Source of the DNA: Nocardia goodfellowii
Lineage (GTDB): Bacteria; Actinomycetota; Actinomycetes; Mycobacteriales; Mycobacteriaceae
Assembly (NCBI RefSeq): GCF_017875645.1
Contig: NZ_JAGGMR010000001.1
Coordinates: 4,402,001-4,466,000, forward strand
Length of the DNA: 64,000 nt
Direction: 5' to 3'
Every line of letters starts with the position of its first letter. The stretch's first letter is position 1. The position numbers were made by a program, and so were the translations under genes. Positions 55,212 to 63,509 of this stretch are shown piece by piece. Below the pieces are notes generated by a model. The model did not search any database, was not told where the DNA came from, and saw only the letters and a list, made by a program, of their open reading frames with translations.

Positions 55212-55649
55212 GTGGCTGAGCCCGTCCCGAACGTCGGCACCCTGATGTTCATCGCGTATCGGTCGATAGAGAATCAGGTCTTCGCCGCACTCGCCGCTGC
55301 GGGCTTCGGCGAGATCACCCTGGCTCAAGGGCGGTTGCTAGCCAGAATCGGACCGGAGGGCAATCGCCTCACCGACCTCGCCGAACAGGCGCAGATCACC
55401 AAGCAGACTGCCGGATTCCTCGTCGACCAGCTCGAACGCGCCGGTTATGTGGAACGTGTCTGCGACCCCACCGACGGCCGCGCGCGCCTCATCCGCCTCG
55501 CCGACCGCGGCCTGCGCGGCACCGAGATCGCCAATGCCGAGGCCGCGCGTGTGGAAGCCGAATGGGAGAAACACCTCGGCGCGCGGCAGATGGCCCAGCT
55601 GCGCACCATCATGACTCGGCTGCGCGAGATCACCGATCCCTATGCGTGA
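55212..55649 (+). CDS. MarR-family regulator
   Basis: 145 residues. The winged helix has LTDLAEQAQITKQTAGFLVDQLERAGYVER and the wing CDPTDGRARLIRL. The GTG at 55212 has AAGGAG 5 bp upstream. It probably binds the tandem GTCAG/CTGAC sites and controls the divergent isomerase-fold/LGFP pair. Its last residues recur in the fragment at 27784-27860, so this locus or a relative was duplicated. Confidence 0.9.
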   Translation: MAEPVPNVGTLMFIAYRSIENQVFAALAAAGFGEITLAQGRLLARIGPEGNRLTDLAEQAQITKQTAGFLVDQLERAGYVERVCDPTDGRARLIRLADRGLRGTEIANAEAARVEAEWEKHLGARQMAQLRTIMTRLREITDPYA

Positions 55650-55694
55650 GCTGACTTCCTGCGGGAAAGTGTTCCGCGGAAAGCGATCAGGTCA

Positions 55695-56062
55695 TCATCT
55701 GCCACGTGGGGCCCTTCGCGAAGAGTGAGCCCTCACACTCCTGTCGGCGAGCCTCGCCCTCGACGAGCAGTTCGTTCCCCCGAACTCGATCGCTACGGTG
55801 ACCGTCGGCATCGCCGCGGTCCGGAGGCGGAGCCCGACCGCGCCACGATCTCGGTACCCGATCATCGTGACACCATCGAGCGAGGCGATGCCGGCAGAGT
55901 ATCCGAAATCCCAACCGGCCTCATCACCATTGTCGAACCCGAAGCTTCCCACGCCGCCCCATTCAATCGCGTGGTTCACCAGCCGCCATGGGTAGCCACC
56001 GCACGCACCGAAATATGGCCAGCGCGAAGCAGATTCGGATGGGGGTCATCCATGTTGGACAT
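55695..56062 (-). pseudogene. Small frameshifted hypothetical gene
   Basis: An N-terminus MSNMDDPHPNLLRAG in one frame continues in another as PYFGACGGYPWRLVNHAIEW, then GFDNGDEAGWDFGYSAG and GVTMIGYRDRGAVGLRLR. Both segments have coding character. A single frameshift or sequencing error near 56015 would explain it. Not recognised. Confidence 0.45.
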
Positions 56063-56247
56063 GCCCCCGGCCATAGGGGTTCTCAGAACCAAGGCTCAGC
56101 GCTCGTCGTAAATATCGTCGTAGTCCTGCGGAGCGCGGACTCGACGTGGTCCCCGCATCGAAGGACTGCAGGCGGCGGAGTAATGGTGAACCCTTGACGT
56201 CACCCCGTCGGCCGGGGAACGGCCTCGCCCAGAGGCCATTCAATAGC

Positions 56248-56493
56248 TCAGCAGCGAAGTTGGCTATCGTCGAGTATTCCCGGCGGCAGAAAAGAACGCA
56301 CGATGCAGGCCGAACCGGTTTGTATCCACGGAACACCGGGGACGGCGGTCGGCTGCGCCGCTGGGGCACCCGGGTCGGATGCATCCGACGACGGCTCCAG
56401 AACGATTTCCGCGCCCGCCGAGCCAGTGCCGATGGTCAGCGCCGTCGCAGCTGCGATAATCGCACCAACGGTAAAACGCTTGATGGAGAACAT
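56248..56493 (-). CDS. Small secreted protein
   Basis: 81 residues. Basic N-terminus MFSIKRF, hydrophobic core and SAGAE cleavage region form a clear signal peptide. The mature part of about 52 residues is Ala/Pro-rich with two Cys (SACIVR and the C-terminal LRC). AGGAGGGG lies just before the ATG. Unknown family. Confidence 0.7.
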   Translation of the reverse strand: MFSIKRFTVGAIIAAATALTIGTGSAGAEIVLEPSSDASDPGAPAAQPTAVPGVPWIQTGSACIVRSFLPPGILDDSQLRC

Positions 56494-56631
56494 ATTCCCC
56501 TCCTGTACAGAATGTTCGATCTAATACTGGACAAGGCAGTTGTGTCGATGATCTTCCCCGTCCACACCTTGCCTTACCTCGATCGGGCCCGTGTCAAACC
56601 CGATCTCGTAGCCCGGTTCCCAAGCGTTCGG

Positions 56632-56990
56632 TCACCCGCCCAGCCTGCCCGGGTTGTCGTCGGCGGGTTCGACCGGTAGGTGCGGTTTGCCCTTGCGCCG
56701 GAAGTAAATTTGACTGCTCACCTCGGCGAGGATGATCAACAGCACGAGTTTGAGTGCACCGATCAAAGGGACGCTGTCGATCGGCATCGTATAGGCCAGT
56801 ACCACCGTGGTCGCCGCGTCCAGGAACAGCGCGGAACCCCAGATTATCGTGCCCACGTACATAACTCGCCGGAAAGCCGGCGTATCACGCCAGGCGAGGT
56901 CGATCTGATCGCGCAACGGGCCGCCTGTCCACGCAGCGCATACTACTGCCCGCAGTTTGGGGCCGAGACCCAGTGCGCCCGCGAAGAAGT
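56632..56990 (-). pseudogene. VC0807-like membrane protein, 5'-truncated
   Basis: The readable part contains LRDQIDLAWRDTPAFRR and two to three membrane helices (IIWGSALFLDAATTVVLAYT, LIGALKLVLLIILAEV), the C-terminal half of a VC0807-like family protein. The frame extends upstream to about 56990 without a start and then decays. A TTG at 56916 is a weak alternative start for a short surviving protein. Confidence 0.5.
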
Positions 56991-57102
56991 GCCACGGATT
57001 CGAGACCGACCACGGTGGCCATTCCGTGAAAAAGCCTCAGCAGCAGCAGCTCACCGCCTGGTTCATGCCGGTGCTCGATTGTTCTACGGTCAGCGGAGCG
57101 CC

Positions 57103-57495
57103 CTAGATGACCGCTATTGCATCCACTTCGATCAGGTAGCCGGGTGCGGCGAGAGTCTCCACCCCGACCAGCACGTCGGTGGGTTTGTGGTCGCCGAAAA
57201 GCCCGACCCTGGCCTGCTCGATGACGGGCAGGTACTCCCTGCGATGCCCGACCACATAGATCGTTATTTTGGTTACCTGATCCGGTCGCGCGCCGGCAGC
57301 GGTAAGGGCACGACCAAGGTTGGCGAACACTTGCCGGGCTTGTCCTGCCAGATCCCCGGAGTGGACCAGGTTGCCGTCGATGTCGTCGGACATCTGCCCA
57401 GCGACGAACACCATGCGGCTGCCCGTCGCGATGACGACGTGGCTGTAGGTCTGTGGTGTATCCAGACCGTCTGTCTGGATGATTTCGATGGCCAT
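57103..57495 (-). CDS. RidA-family (YjgF/Rid) protein
   Basis: 130 residues. Conserved are SHVVIATGSRMVFVAGQMSDD, GQARQVFANLGRALTAAGA and VGVETLAAPGYLIEVDAIAV. The catalytic Arg of true RidA imine deaminases, usually near the C-terminus in this motif, is not obvious, so it may belong to another Rid subgroup. 16 bp downstream of the ABM gene, same strand. Confidence 0.85.
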   Translation of the reverse strand: MAIEIIQTDGLDTPQTYSHVVIATGSRMVFVAGQMSDDIDGNLVHSGDLAGQARQVFANLGRALTAAGARPDQVTKITIYVVGHRREYLPVIEQARVGLFGDHKPTDVLVGVETLAAPGYLIEVDAIAVI

Positions 57496-57511
57496 CGACG
57501 TGGTGCCGCTT

Positions 57512-57805
57512 TCAATGGGTGGTTGCTCGAAAGGTTTGCTCGGTGAGTCGGTAGGCGAGTTCGAAGTGGGTGACGTGGGGGTCCGGTACGAGGCCGAAGT
57601 CATCGTCATCAGGGTAGTCACGGGCCATGTCGGTGTCGTCTGCTGCGTAGCGCCGCACAGCGTCGCTGTCGGCCCAGGTGGTCAGCAATGTGATTCGGAC
57701 GCGTGCTCCGTCCCGCTTGTGCAGAACTGTCGCGTCGAGAAAGCCTTCGATACTGCGCATCTCGGCGACCGCATTGTCCAGTAGGTGCCGGGAGAGCTTC
57801 GGCAT
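57512..57805 (-). CDS. Antibiotic-biosynthesis-monooxygenase-fold protein
   Basis: 97 residues, ferredoxin-like ABM fold: MRSIEGFLDATVLHKRDG, VRITLLTTWADSDAVRRY and a C-terminal THFELAYRL. Such domains act as cofactor-free oxygenases or small-molecule binders. It forms a pair with the RidA gene. Confidence 0.78.
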   Translation of the reverse strand: MPKLSRHLLDNAVAEMRSIEGFLDATVLHKRDGARVRITLLTTWADSDAVRRYAADDTDMARDYPDDDDFGLVPDPHVTHFELAYRLTEQTFRATTH

Positions 57806-57840
57806 TTCAGCTGGCCAGACCGGTCGCCGGGATCTAGCGT

Positions 57841-58197
57841 GTGCTCATGGATTTCGTTTACAACCTGGTGGTGGCGACCCACCTGCTCGGTATGGCCGCG
57901 GTGGTCGGCGGCTATGCGGCTGGGCAGACCAAGGTCAACGAAGTGATGGTGTGGGGTGCGCGGGCGCAGATCATCACCGGGGTGATGCTGGTGGGGCTGG
58001 CCGAGTCGATCGACTCGCTCGGTAAGGACCCGAATATGACCAAGATCGGCGTCAAGCTGGTTTTGTCGATTCTCGTCGCGGCGTTCGCGGAGATGGGGCG
58101 CGCGGATGCCAAGCGGGGCAAGGATATTCCGTGGATGACGCACGCCGCGGGTGGGCTGGCGATTGTCGCGGTTCTCGTCGCTACGCTCTGGACTTAG
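57841..58197 (+). CDS. Small integral membrane protein
   Basis: 118 residues with about four hydrophobic helices: FVYNLVVATHLLGMAAVVGG, QIITGVMLVGL, VKLVLSILVAAFAEM and HAAGGLAIVAVLVATLW. A His in the first helix and HAAG in the last could bind heme or metal. Start GTG 57841 or ATG 57847. Function unknown. Confidence 0.7.
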   Translation: MLMDFVYNLVVATHLLGMAAVVGGYAAGQTKVNEVMVWGARAQIITGVMLVGLAESIDSLGKDPNMTKIGVKLVLSILVAAFAEMGRADAKRGKDIPWMTHAAGGLAIVAVLVATLWT

Positions 58198-58208
58198 TTC
58201 CGGGCCGA

Positions 58209-58244
58209 GCTCAGGGTGGCAGAGCAGGCCCTGCCACCCTGAGC
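58209..58244. terminator. Bidirectional hairpin between convergent genes
   Basis: GCTCAGGGTGGCAG and CTGCCACCCTGAGC pair perfectly over 14 bp with an 8-nt loop. It lies between the convergent membrane-protein and DyP genes and could end both transcripts. Confidence 0.75.
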
Positions 58245-58257
58245 GCACCGGACGATC

Positions 58258-59469
58258 TCAGGATTCGAACAGCGACTGCCCGATATACCCGCCGGGTGCT
58301 TCGATCCCCGGCGGGATCACGAACACCGACGACCCGACCGGCGTGGTCCACACGTTGAGGGCGTCGAAATCCGCCAATCGCTGTTGCACCGGCAGATATT
58401 GGGTGTCCACGTCTCGCTGGAACGCGGTGAACAGCAGGCCCGAATTGGAGACCTGCCCCCGCTCGGGCGCGTCGTCGTAGTTGTAGCCGCGCCGGAAGAA
58501 CCGTTCGCCGGCATGGGTGTGGTGTGCTCGGGCGATATGCGACGACTGCGGGATGACCGGGATTCCGTGCTGGTCGACTGCCGTGAAATCCGGGAGGTCG
58601 AATTCGCTGGTCCCGGTCAACGGTGCGCCGGTGTCGAGTTTCCGGCCGACGCTGAGTTCCCTTCCCTCCGGGTCGATTTCGTCCCAGGTTTCCAGGTTCA
58701 TCGCGATCCGCCGCAGCACCATCGAGGTGCCGCCGGTCAGCCAGGGCTGGGCGGCGCCGTCGTCCCAGACCAGCCGATCGAAGTCGGGGGTGCCGGCGGC
58801 GATGTTCTCGGTGCCGTCGACCTGGCCCATCAGATTGCGCGGCGTCTGCCGTGGTGTGGCGTTGCGGAAACCGCGTTGCACCCAGCGCACCGTGGTCAGT
58901 GTGGTGACGCTGCGGCACAGTACGCGCACCGCGTGCGCCACCGTGGTGACCTCGTCCGCGCAGATCTGAATGACCAGATCGCCGTCGCTCCACCGAGATT
59001 CCAGTTTGTCGATGCGGAACGGCGGCAGCGGACGCAACCACGCCGGTTTGCGATGTTCCAGGCCCGCGCGGGTGAACACCGCCGGGCCGAACCCGAAGGT
59101 GACGGTGAGCCGGGCCGGACGCTGGGTCAGTTGCGGTTCGGTGTCGGCGAGCGCGGGCGCGCCCTGGGTCAGGCGGGCCGCGTCACCGGACCAGATCCGC
59201 AGGATGCCTTCGATGTCATCGCGGGTGGTACCGGGACGTAGATCGAACGCCACGAGTGCCACGTGATCTTGTGGCGCGGTCGCGATCCCGGCCTGGTGCG
59301 GGCCGTAGAACGGTTCGGTCGCGACGGACGCGGGCCGGTGCTCGCCGGTCTCGGAACGGGTCAGCGCCGCCGCGCCGAGGCCGAGCCCGGCCACGCCTGC
59401 CGCGGCGGCACTGCCGCCGAGCAGACGCCGCCGGGTGAACCCACCGGGCCGCGATCGCCGCTCAGGCAC
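58258..59469 (-). CDS. Tat-exported DyP-type heme peroxidase
   Basis: 403 residues. The twin-arginine signal FTRRRLLGGSAAAAGVAG precedes the mature enzyme. The GxxDG motif is MGQVDGTENI, the probable proximal heme His lies in SSHIARAHHTH, and RRGYNYDDAPERG carries the distal Arg region, as in EfeB-like DyPs. GTG start overlapping the stop of the PCu(A)C gene by 8 bp. Role: peroxidation or heme/iron handling outside the membrane, here coupled to copper chaperoning. Confidence 0.88.
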   Translation of the reverse strand: MPERRSRPGGFTRRRLLGGSAAAAGVAGLGLGAAALTRSETGEHRPASVATEPFYGPHQAGIATAPQDHVALVAFDLRPGTTRDDIEGILRIWSGDAARLTQGAPALADTEPQLTQRPARLTVTFGFGPAVFTRAGLEHRKPAWLRPLPPFRIDKLESRWSDGDLVIQICADEVTTVAHAVRVLCRSVTTLTTVRWVQRGFRNATPRQTPRNLMGQVDGTENIAAGTPDFDRLVWDDGAAQPWLTGGTSMVLRRIAMNLETWDEIDPEGRELSVGRKLDTGAPLTGTSEFDLPDFTAVDQHGIPVIPQSSHIARAHHTHAGERFFRRGYNYDDAPERGQVSNSGLLFTAFQRDVDTQYLPVQQRLADFDALNVWTTPVGSSVFVIPPGIEAPGGYIGQSLFES

Positions 59470-60010
59470 CGGGGGCGGGGGTCGGCTGGGCGCCGTGCTC
59501 GCCGCCGGTGCCGTATTCCTCCTGGTTGCCGGGGAAGTCACGCACCTGGGCGGTGAACGTCTTGGACGAGCCGTCACCGAAGACGAGGGTGATCGAGGTG
59601 TCCGAACCGGTGCGCAGCGCCTGATGCAGACCCATGAACATGATGTGGTCGGCGCCGGGCCGCAAGGTCAGGCTGGCGTGCGGGGCGAGGGTGAAGCCGC
59701 CGGGCTTGGGCTGCATCACTTTGGTGCCGTCGGCCTTGGTGACGATCTCGTGCAGTTCCACGCTGCTGGAGACGGGGCTGGAGCCCGCCACCACGGTGAC
59801 CGGCTGCGCACTGTCATTGGTGAGGGTGCCGAACGCCGCGGACATACCGCTGGGGGCCGCCTTGACCCACTGGTCGGTGATGGATACCTGTTCGGCTGCG
59901 GGCTGGGCGGTCGCGGTGTCGTCGGACGAACAGGCGGCGAGCAGCAGGGGGACCGCGCCCAGGGCGAGGACGCCGCGTGTCAGGCGGGTAAGGGAGGTCG
60001 GGACGGACAT
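59462..60010 (-). CDS. PCu(A)C-type periplasmic copper chaperone, lipoprotein
   Basis: 182 residues. The lipobox VPLLLAAC gives a predicted membrane-anchored lipoprotein. The Cu-binding motif shows ELHEIV...VMQPKPGG and HIMFMGLHQAL, the H(M)X10MX21HXM-type layout of PCu(A)C. It delivers Cu to cytochrome c oxidase. GGAG about 7 bp upstream of the ATG. Translationally overlapped with the DyP gene. Confidence 0.9.
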   Translation of the reverse strand: MSVPTSLTRLTRGVLALGAVPLLLAACSSDDTATAQPAAEQVSITDQWVKAAPSGMSAAFGTLTNDSAQPVTVVAGSSPVSSSVELHEIVTKADGTKVMQPKPGGFTLAPHASLTLRPGADHIMFMGLHQALRTGSDTSITLVFGDGSSKTFTAQVRDFPGNQEEYGTGGEHGAQPTPAPGA

Positions 60011-60168
60011 GGAGATACTCCGAATCTGTAGGAGATCGGGGTCGTTCGGGCAGCCGTCAGCCCTGCACGAGATGAGACACGGCAGAACCTGCACGGCGGC
60101 ACGCGGCGCGAGTGTGCACGGCGTGCCATAACGAGGACCCGATCGGGAACTGGAAATGAGGAAGCGCG

Positions 60169-60759
60169 TCAGGCCGACGCGGGTGGTCCTCGAGTCCCGA
60201 TTCCGGAGCTGACCAGCAGTCGCCGCGCGGTGCCGCGCACCGGAACGACCGCGCCGATCGAGAACGGTCGATCCGATTCGACGGGCCGGGTCCGCAGCAT
60301 GCGCACGGTCTCGCGCACGCCTGCGGCGGCTCGGGCGAGTCCGATCTCGGCGGCGCGAATGAGCAACGCGCCCACGGGGATCGCCAGCACGTGGGCGAGC
60401 AGCATGAGCCCGGCGGAGTGCGCCACGTGCTGATGGCCGGGCGCCAGCGTCAGGGCCGTATGCCCGACCGCCTGGCCCGCCATGAGCAGCAGGGCGAGCG
60501 CACCGAGGTCGGAGCGGCCGGATCCCGGCGAGCCGCGGAGCGCGCCGACCACGACACCGATCAGGGCGCAGGCGCCGAGCAGCAGCGCGACCGAGGAATC
60601 ACCGGGGGAGACCACACCGCCACCGAGGGCGTGCGCCGCGACGCTCACCGCACCGGAGGCGGATCCGACGAACGCGCCCCGACCGGGTCGCCGGACGGCA
60701 GCCGACGGGGTGGATCGACGCAGTCGCGTCGCTACCTCCGCCGGTTTACGCACCGGCAC
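60169..60759 (-). CDS. Membrane protein of the copper/DyP group
   Basis: 196 residues with about four to five hydrophobic helices (VALLLGACALIGVVVGALRG, ALALLLMAGQAVGHTAL, AGLMLLAHVLAIPVGALLI) and a His-rich loop LAPGHQHVAHSAG. It is upstream of the PCu(A)C gene on the same strand and probably takes part in copper handling. Function inferred from context. Confidence 0.75.
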   Translation of the reverse strand: MPVRKPAEVATRLRRSTPSAAVRRPGRGAFVGSASGAVSVAAHALGGGVVSPGDSSVALLLGACALIGVVVGALRGSPGSGRSDLGALALLLMAGQAVGHTALTLAPGHQHVAHSAGLMLLAHVLAIPVGALLIRAAEIGLARAAAGVRETVRMLRTRPVESDRPFSIGAVVPVRGTARRLLVSSGIGTRGPPASA

Positions 60760-60803
60760 ATACTACCGTCGGTCGTAGTGGCGGGCGCGGCGGGACCGGG
60801 ATG

Positions 60804-61508
60804 TCAGACAGGGCGGAATCCCGCACCGACGCCGCCCATTTCGTCGATTTCGGCGAGGATCATCCCGATCTGGGTGGCGACCGCGGGATCGGGCACCGGC
60901 ACGGGCAGCGCTCGGTCCGAGATGGCGACCGCCCGGCTCTCCGCTCGGACGTGCCCGACGTTCATGCCGACCAGACGGTCGCCGAGGGTGACCGGTGCGC
61001 CGGAGTCACCGGACTGCGATCCGGCCTCGTTCTGGAACCACCACGGATGCGCGTCCCACACCACCCCGCAGCCGAATCCGGTGGTGCGGCCGCTCTTGCA
61101 GACCAGATCGCCGGGTCGCGGCGGTTCGCCGATACCGTCGATCCGGGTCGCCGACACCTGCCGGACCGGCACCACCTTGGCGGGGTCGAATTCGATGACC
61201 GCGTAGTCGTCGCCGTGGTCGACCAGCGCCACCGTGCCGACCGCACCCGCCTCGCCGGTCCGCTCGGCCAGCACCGGCATCCCGAGGTCCGCGCAGTGCC
61301 CGGCGGTCAGTCCGACCAGGCGTCGCGCACGGTCATAGCCGATGGTGGTCAGCGTGCAGGCGTTCTGCTCGCCCAGCGTGATGCCGGAGCCGCCGCCGAG
61401 CACCGCGGTCTGCTCCGCGGCGCCGGGACCGGCGCACAGTGCGGTCGCCAGAACGGCGGCCAGCGTCACCAGCAACAGGGGGAACCGAACCCGCGCGTCG
61501 GCACACAT
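60804..61508 (-). CDS. Secreted S1-family serine protease
   Basis: 234 residues. Signal peptide LLLVTLAAVLATALCAGPGAA. The chymotrypsin triad is visible: His in LTAGHCADL, Asp in DYAVIEFDP, and Ser in SGDSGAPVT. Cys pairs (ACTLTT, VCKSG) fit the fold. Start at 61508; an ATG at 61547 would extend the N-terminus without signal character. Probably an extracellular or cell-wall protease or chaperone-like pseudoprotease. Confidence 0.88.
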   Translation of the reverse strand: MCADARVRFPLLLVTLAAVLATALCAGPGAAEQTAVLGGGSGITLGEQNACTLTTIGYDRARRLVGLTAGHCADLGMPVLAERTGEAGAVGTVALVDHGDDYAVIEFDPAKVVPVRQVSATRIDGIGEPPRPGDLVCKSGRTTGFGCGVVWDAHPWWFQNEAGSQSGDSGAPVTLGDRLVGMNVGHVRAESRAVAISDRALPVPVPDPAVATQIGMILAEIDEMGGVGAGFRPV

Positions 61509-61572
61509 ACAGTCAACTGTGCACTGGCCGCCGCGCGGCTGGGCCACCCTTCCGTTGCGGGTAGGACACGGT

Positions 61573-61746
61573 TCAGTTGGTACGCGGGCAGACGCAGCCG
61601 CGGTCCAGCGCGCTGGCGGCGGTGGCGTCGCAGAAGCGCCGGGAGATCTGATCGTGCGCGTCGCGGGGATGCGCGCAGGCGGGGCAGCCGCCCTCGCCGG
61701 CGGTCGGATTCGTGGCGGGCTTGGTCTGTACGTCGGTAGCGGACAT
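61573..61746 (-). CDS. Cys-rich RGCxCP mini-protein
   Basis: 57 residues. Two CxxC-like clusters: GGCPACAHPRDAH and, after ISRRFCD, the terminal DRGCVCPRTN. This pattern of a short RGCxC tail occurs in many small actinobacterial proteins, probably Zn-binding. Stop at 61573. Confidence 0.6.
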   Translation of the reverse strand: MSATDVQTKPATNPTAGEGGCPACAHPRDAHDQISRRFCDATAASALDRGCVCPRTN

Positions 61747-61850
61747 CCGGGCTCCAGTGTCCTGTGTCGTGCACGGATCCAGCGGCGTCGGACACACCGA
61801 GAGACTTGCGAATACTTCGCGCCTCAACGCTACGCCTACCCCGGGAACGC

Positions 61851-61886
61851 CGACGGCCACCCGGGTCGTGATCCGGGTGGCCGTCG
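61851..61886 (-). terminator. Terminator hairpin of the nuo operon
   Basis: CGACGGCCACCCGG and CCGGGTGGCCGTCG pair perfectly over 14 bp, 8-nt loop, about 13 bp past the nuoN stop. The position fits the end of the nuo transcript. Confidence 0.75.
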
Positions 61887-61898
61887 AGTTCCGGGCGT

Positions 61899-63509
61899 TC
61901 AGCGGATGAAGACCGAGGCTCGTTCCGCGAGATCCAACAGCGGCTGCGGAAAGACGCCCAGGACCACGGTGGCGGCGGCGGTGACGCCGACCACGGACCA
62001 GGTCATGATCGGGGGCACGACAACCGGTGCGTCCGTGGGCGGTTCGGTGAAGAACATCAGCACGATCACCCGGACATAGAAGAAGGCCGCGATGGCGCTG
62101 CAGATGACGCCGACGATGACCAGGAAGGCGGCCTGGTCGGCGGCGGCCGCCTGGAACACCGCGAACTTGCTGACGAAGCCGGAGGTCAGCGGGATACCGG
62201 CGAAGGACAGCAGGAACAGGGCGAACAGGATGGCCAGCCAGGGGGAGCGGCGGCCCAGGCCCGCCCACTGGGACAGCGCGGTGGCTTCCGCGCCGGCGGG
62301 TGTGCGGACCAGGCTGACGACGGCGAAGGCCCCGACGGTGCCCAGTCCATAGGCGACCAGATAGAACAGCAGCGCCGCGGTGCCCGCGTCGGTGGCCGCG
62401 ACCAGGCCGGTCATCAGGAAACCGGCGTGGGCGACAGAGGAATACGCGAGCATGCGCTTGACGTCGGTCTGGGTGATGGCCAGGACGGCGCCGACGACCA
62501 TGGTGGCGATGGCGACGGCGGCCAGCACCGGACGCCAGTCGTCGCGCAGGCTGGGGACGCCGACCTGCAGGACGCGGAGCAGCGCGCCGACCGCGGCGAT
62601 CTTGGTGGCGGCCGCCATGAACGCGGTAACCGGGGTGGGTGCGCCCTGGTAGACGTCGGGCACCCAGGATTGGAACGGCACCGCGCCGATCTTGAACAGC
62701 AGCCCGACCGCGAGCATCGCCACACCGAGCAACGCCAGCAGCGCGTTGGAGGGATGAGCGAAGAGGGCATCGGAGATCCCGGCGAGTTTGACGGTGCCGG
62801 CCTGGCCGTAGAGCAGGGCCACGCCGTAGAGGAAGAATGCCGAGGAGAACGCGCCCAGCAAGAAGTACTTCAGCGCCGCTTCCTGGGAGAGCAGGCGGTG
62901 CCGCCGGGCCAGCCCGCACAGCAGGTACAGCGGGAGCGAGAGCACTTCCAGCGCGATGAACATGGTGAGCAGGTCGTTGGCGGCGGGGAAGAGCAGCAGG
63001 CCGCCGACCGCGAGCATGGTCAGCGGGAACACCTCGGTGGTGGCGAGGCCCGCCTTCTCGGCGGTCCGTTCGGCGGCGCTGCCGGGCACCGCCGAGGCCT
63101 GCGGGGTGAAGGCGTCGATACGGCGCGGACGGGCCGCGTCGAGCGCCCAGGTGCCTGGGCCGGAACGCCTTTCGGCTCGCGGCTGGGCGTGCCGCTCGGC
63201 CATGAACACGATGCCGAGCAGCGACACCACCAGGATCGTGCCCTGCAGGAACAGGCTGACGCCGTCGACCGCCACCGCGCCGGCCACGGCGGTCGCGGAG
63301 GTGCCCGCCAATCCGAGCACCGCCACCAGCGCCGCGACCAAACCGGTGATCGCCAGCAGCACCTGGGTGACGTACCGGGCGCGGCGCGGGACGAACGCCT
63401 CGACCAGCACCCCGGTCACGGCCGCGCCGAAGACGAGCAGCATCGGCATGATCAGGCTGTATTCGATACTCGGTGCGGGCACGGTGGCCGCGAGAACTGC
63501 GGTGGTCAC
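61899..63509 (-). CDS. nuoN: NADH-quinone oxidoreductase subunit N
   Basis: 536 residues with about 14 membrane helices. ILVVSLLGIVFMAER, LLLFPAANDLLTMFIALEVL and QEAALKYFLLGAFSSAFFLYG carry the conserved antiporter-like Glu and Lys residues; YSSVAHAGFLMTG and PFQSWVPDVYQGAPTPVTAF are typical of NuoN. The GTG at 63509 overlaps the nuoM stop (GTGA). It is the last gene of the complex I operon and one of its proton-pumping subunits. Confidence 0.95.
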   Translation of the reverse strand: MTTAVLAATVPAPSIEYSLIMPMLLVFGAAVTGVLVEAFVPRRARYVTQVLLAITGLVAALVAVLGLAGTSATAVAGAVAVDGVSLFLQGTILVVSLLGIVFMAERHAQPRAERRSGPGTWALDAARPRRIDAFTPQASAVPGSAAERTAEKAGLATTEVFPLTMLAVGGLLLFPAANDLLTMFIALEVLSLPLYLLCGLARRHRLLSQEAALKYFLLGAFSSAFFLYGVALLYGQAGTVKLAGISDALFAHPSNALLALLGVAMLAVGLLFKIGAVPFQSWVPDVYQGAPTPVTAFMAAATKIAAVGALLRVLQVGVPSLRDDWRPVLAAVAIATMVVGAVLAITQTDVKRMLAYSSVAHAGFLMTGLVAATDAGTAALLFYLVAYGLGTVGAFAVVSLVRTPAGAEATALSQWAGLGRRSPWLAILFALFLLSFAGIPLTSGFVSKFAVFQAAAADQAAFLVIVGVICSAIAAFFYVRVIVLMFFTEPPTDAPVVVPPIMTWSVVGVTAAATVVLGVFPQPLLDLAERASVFIR

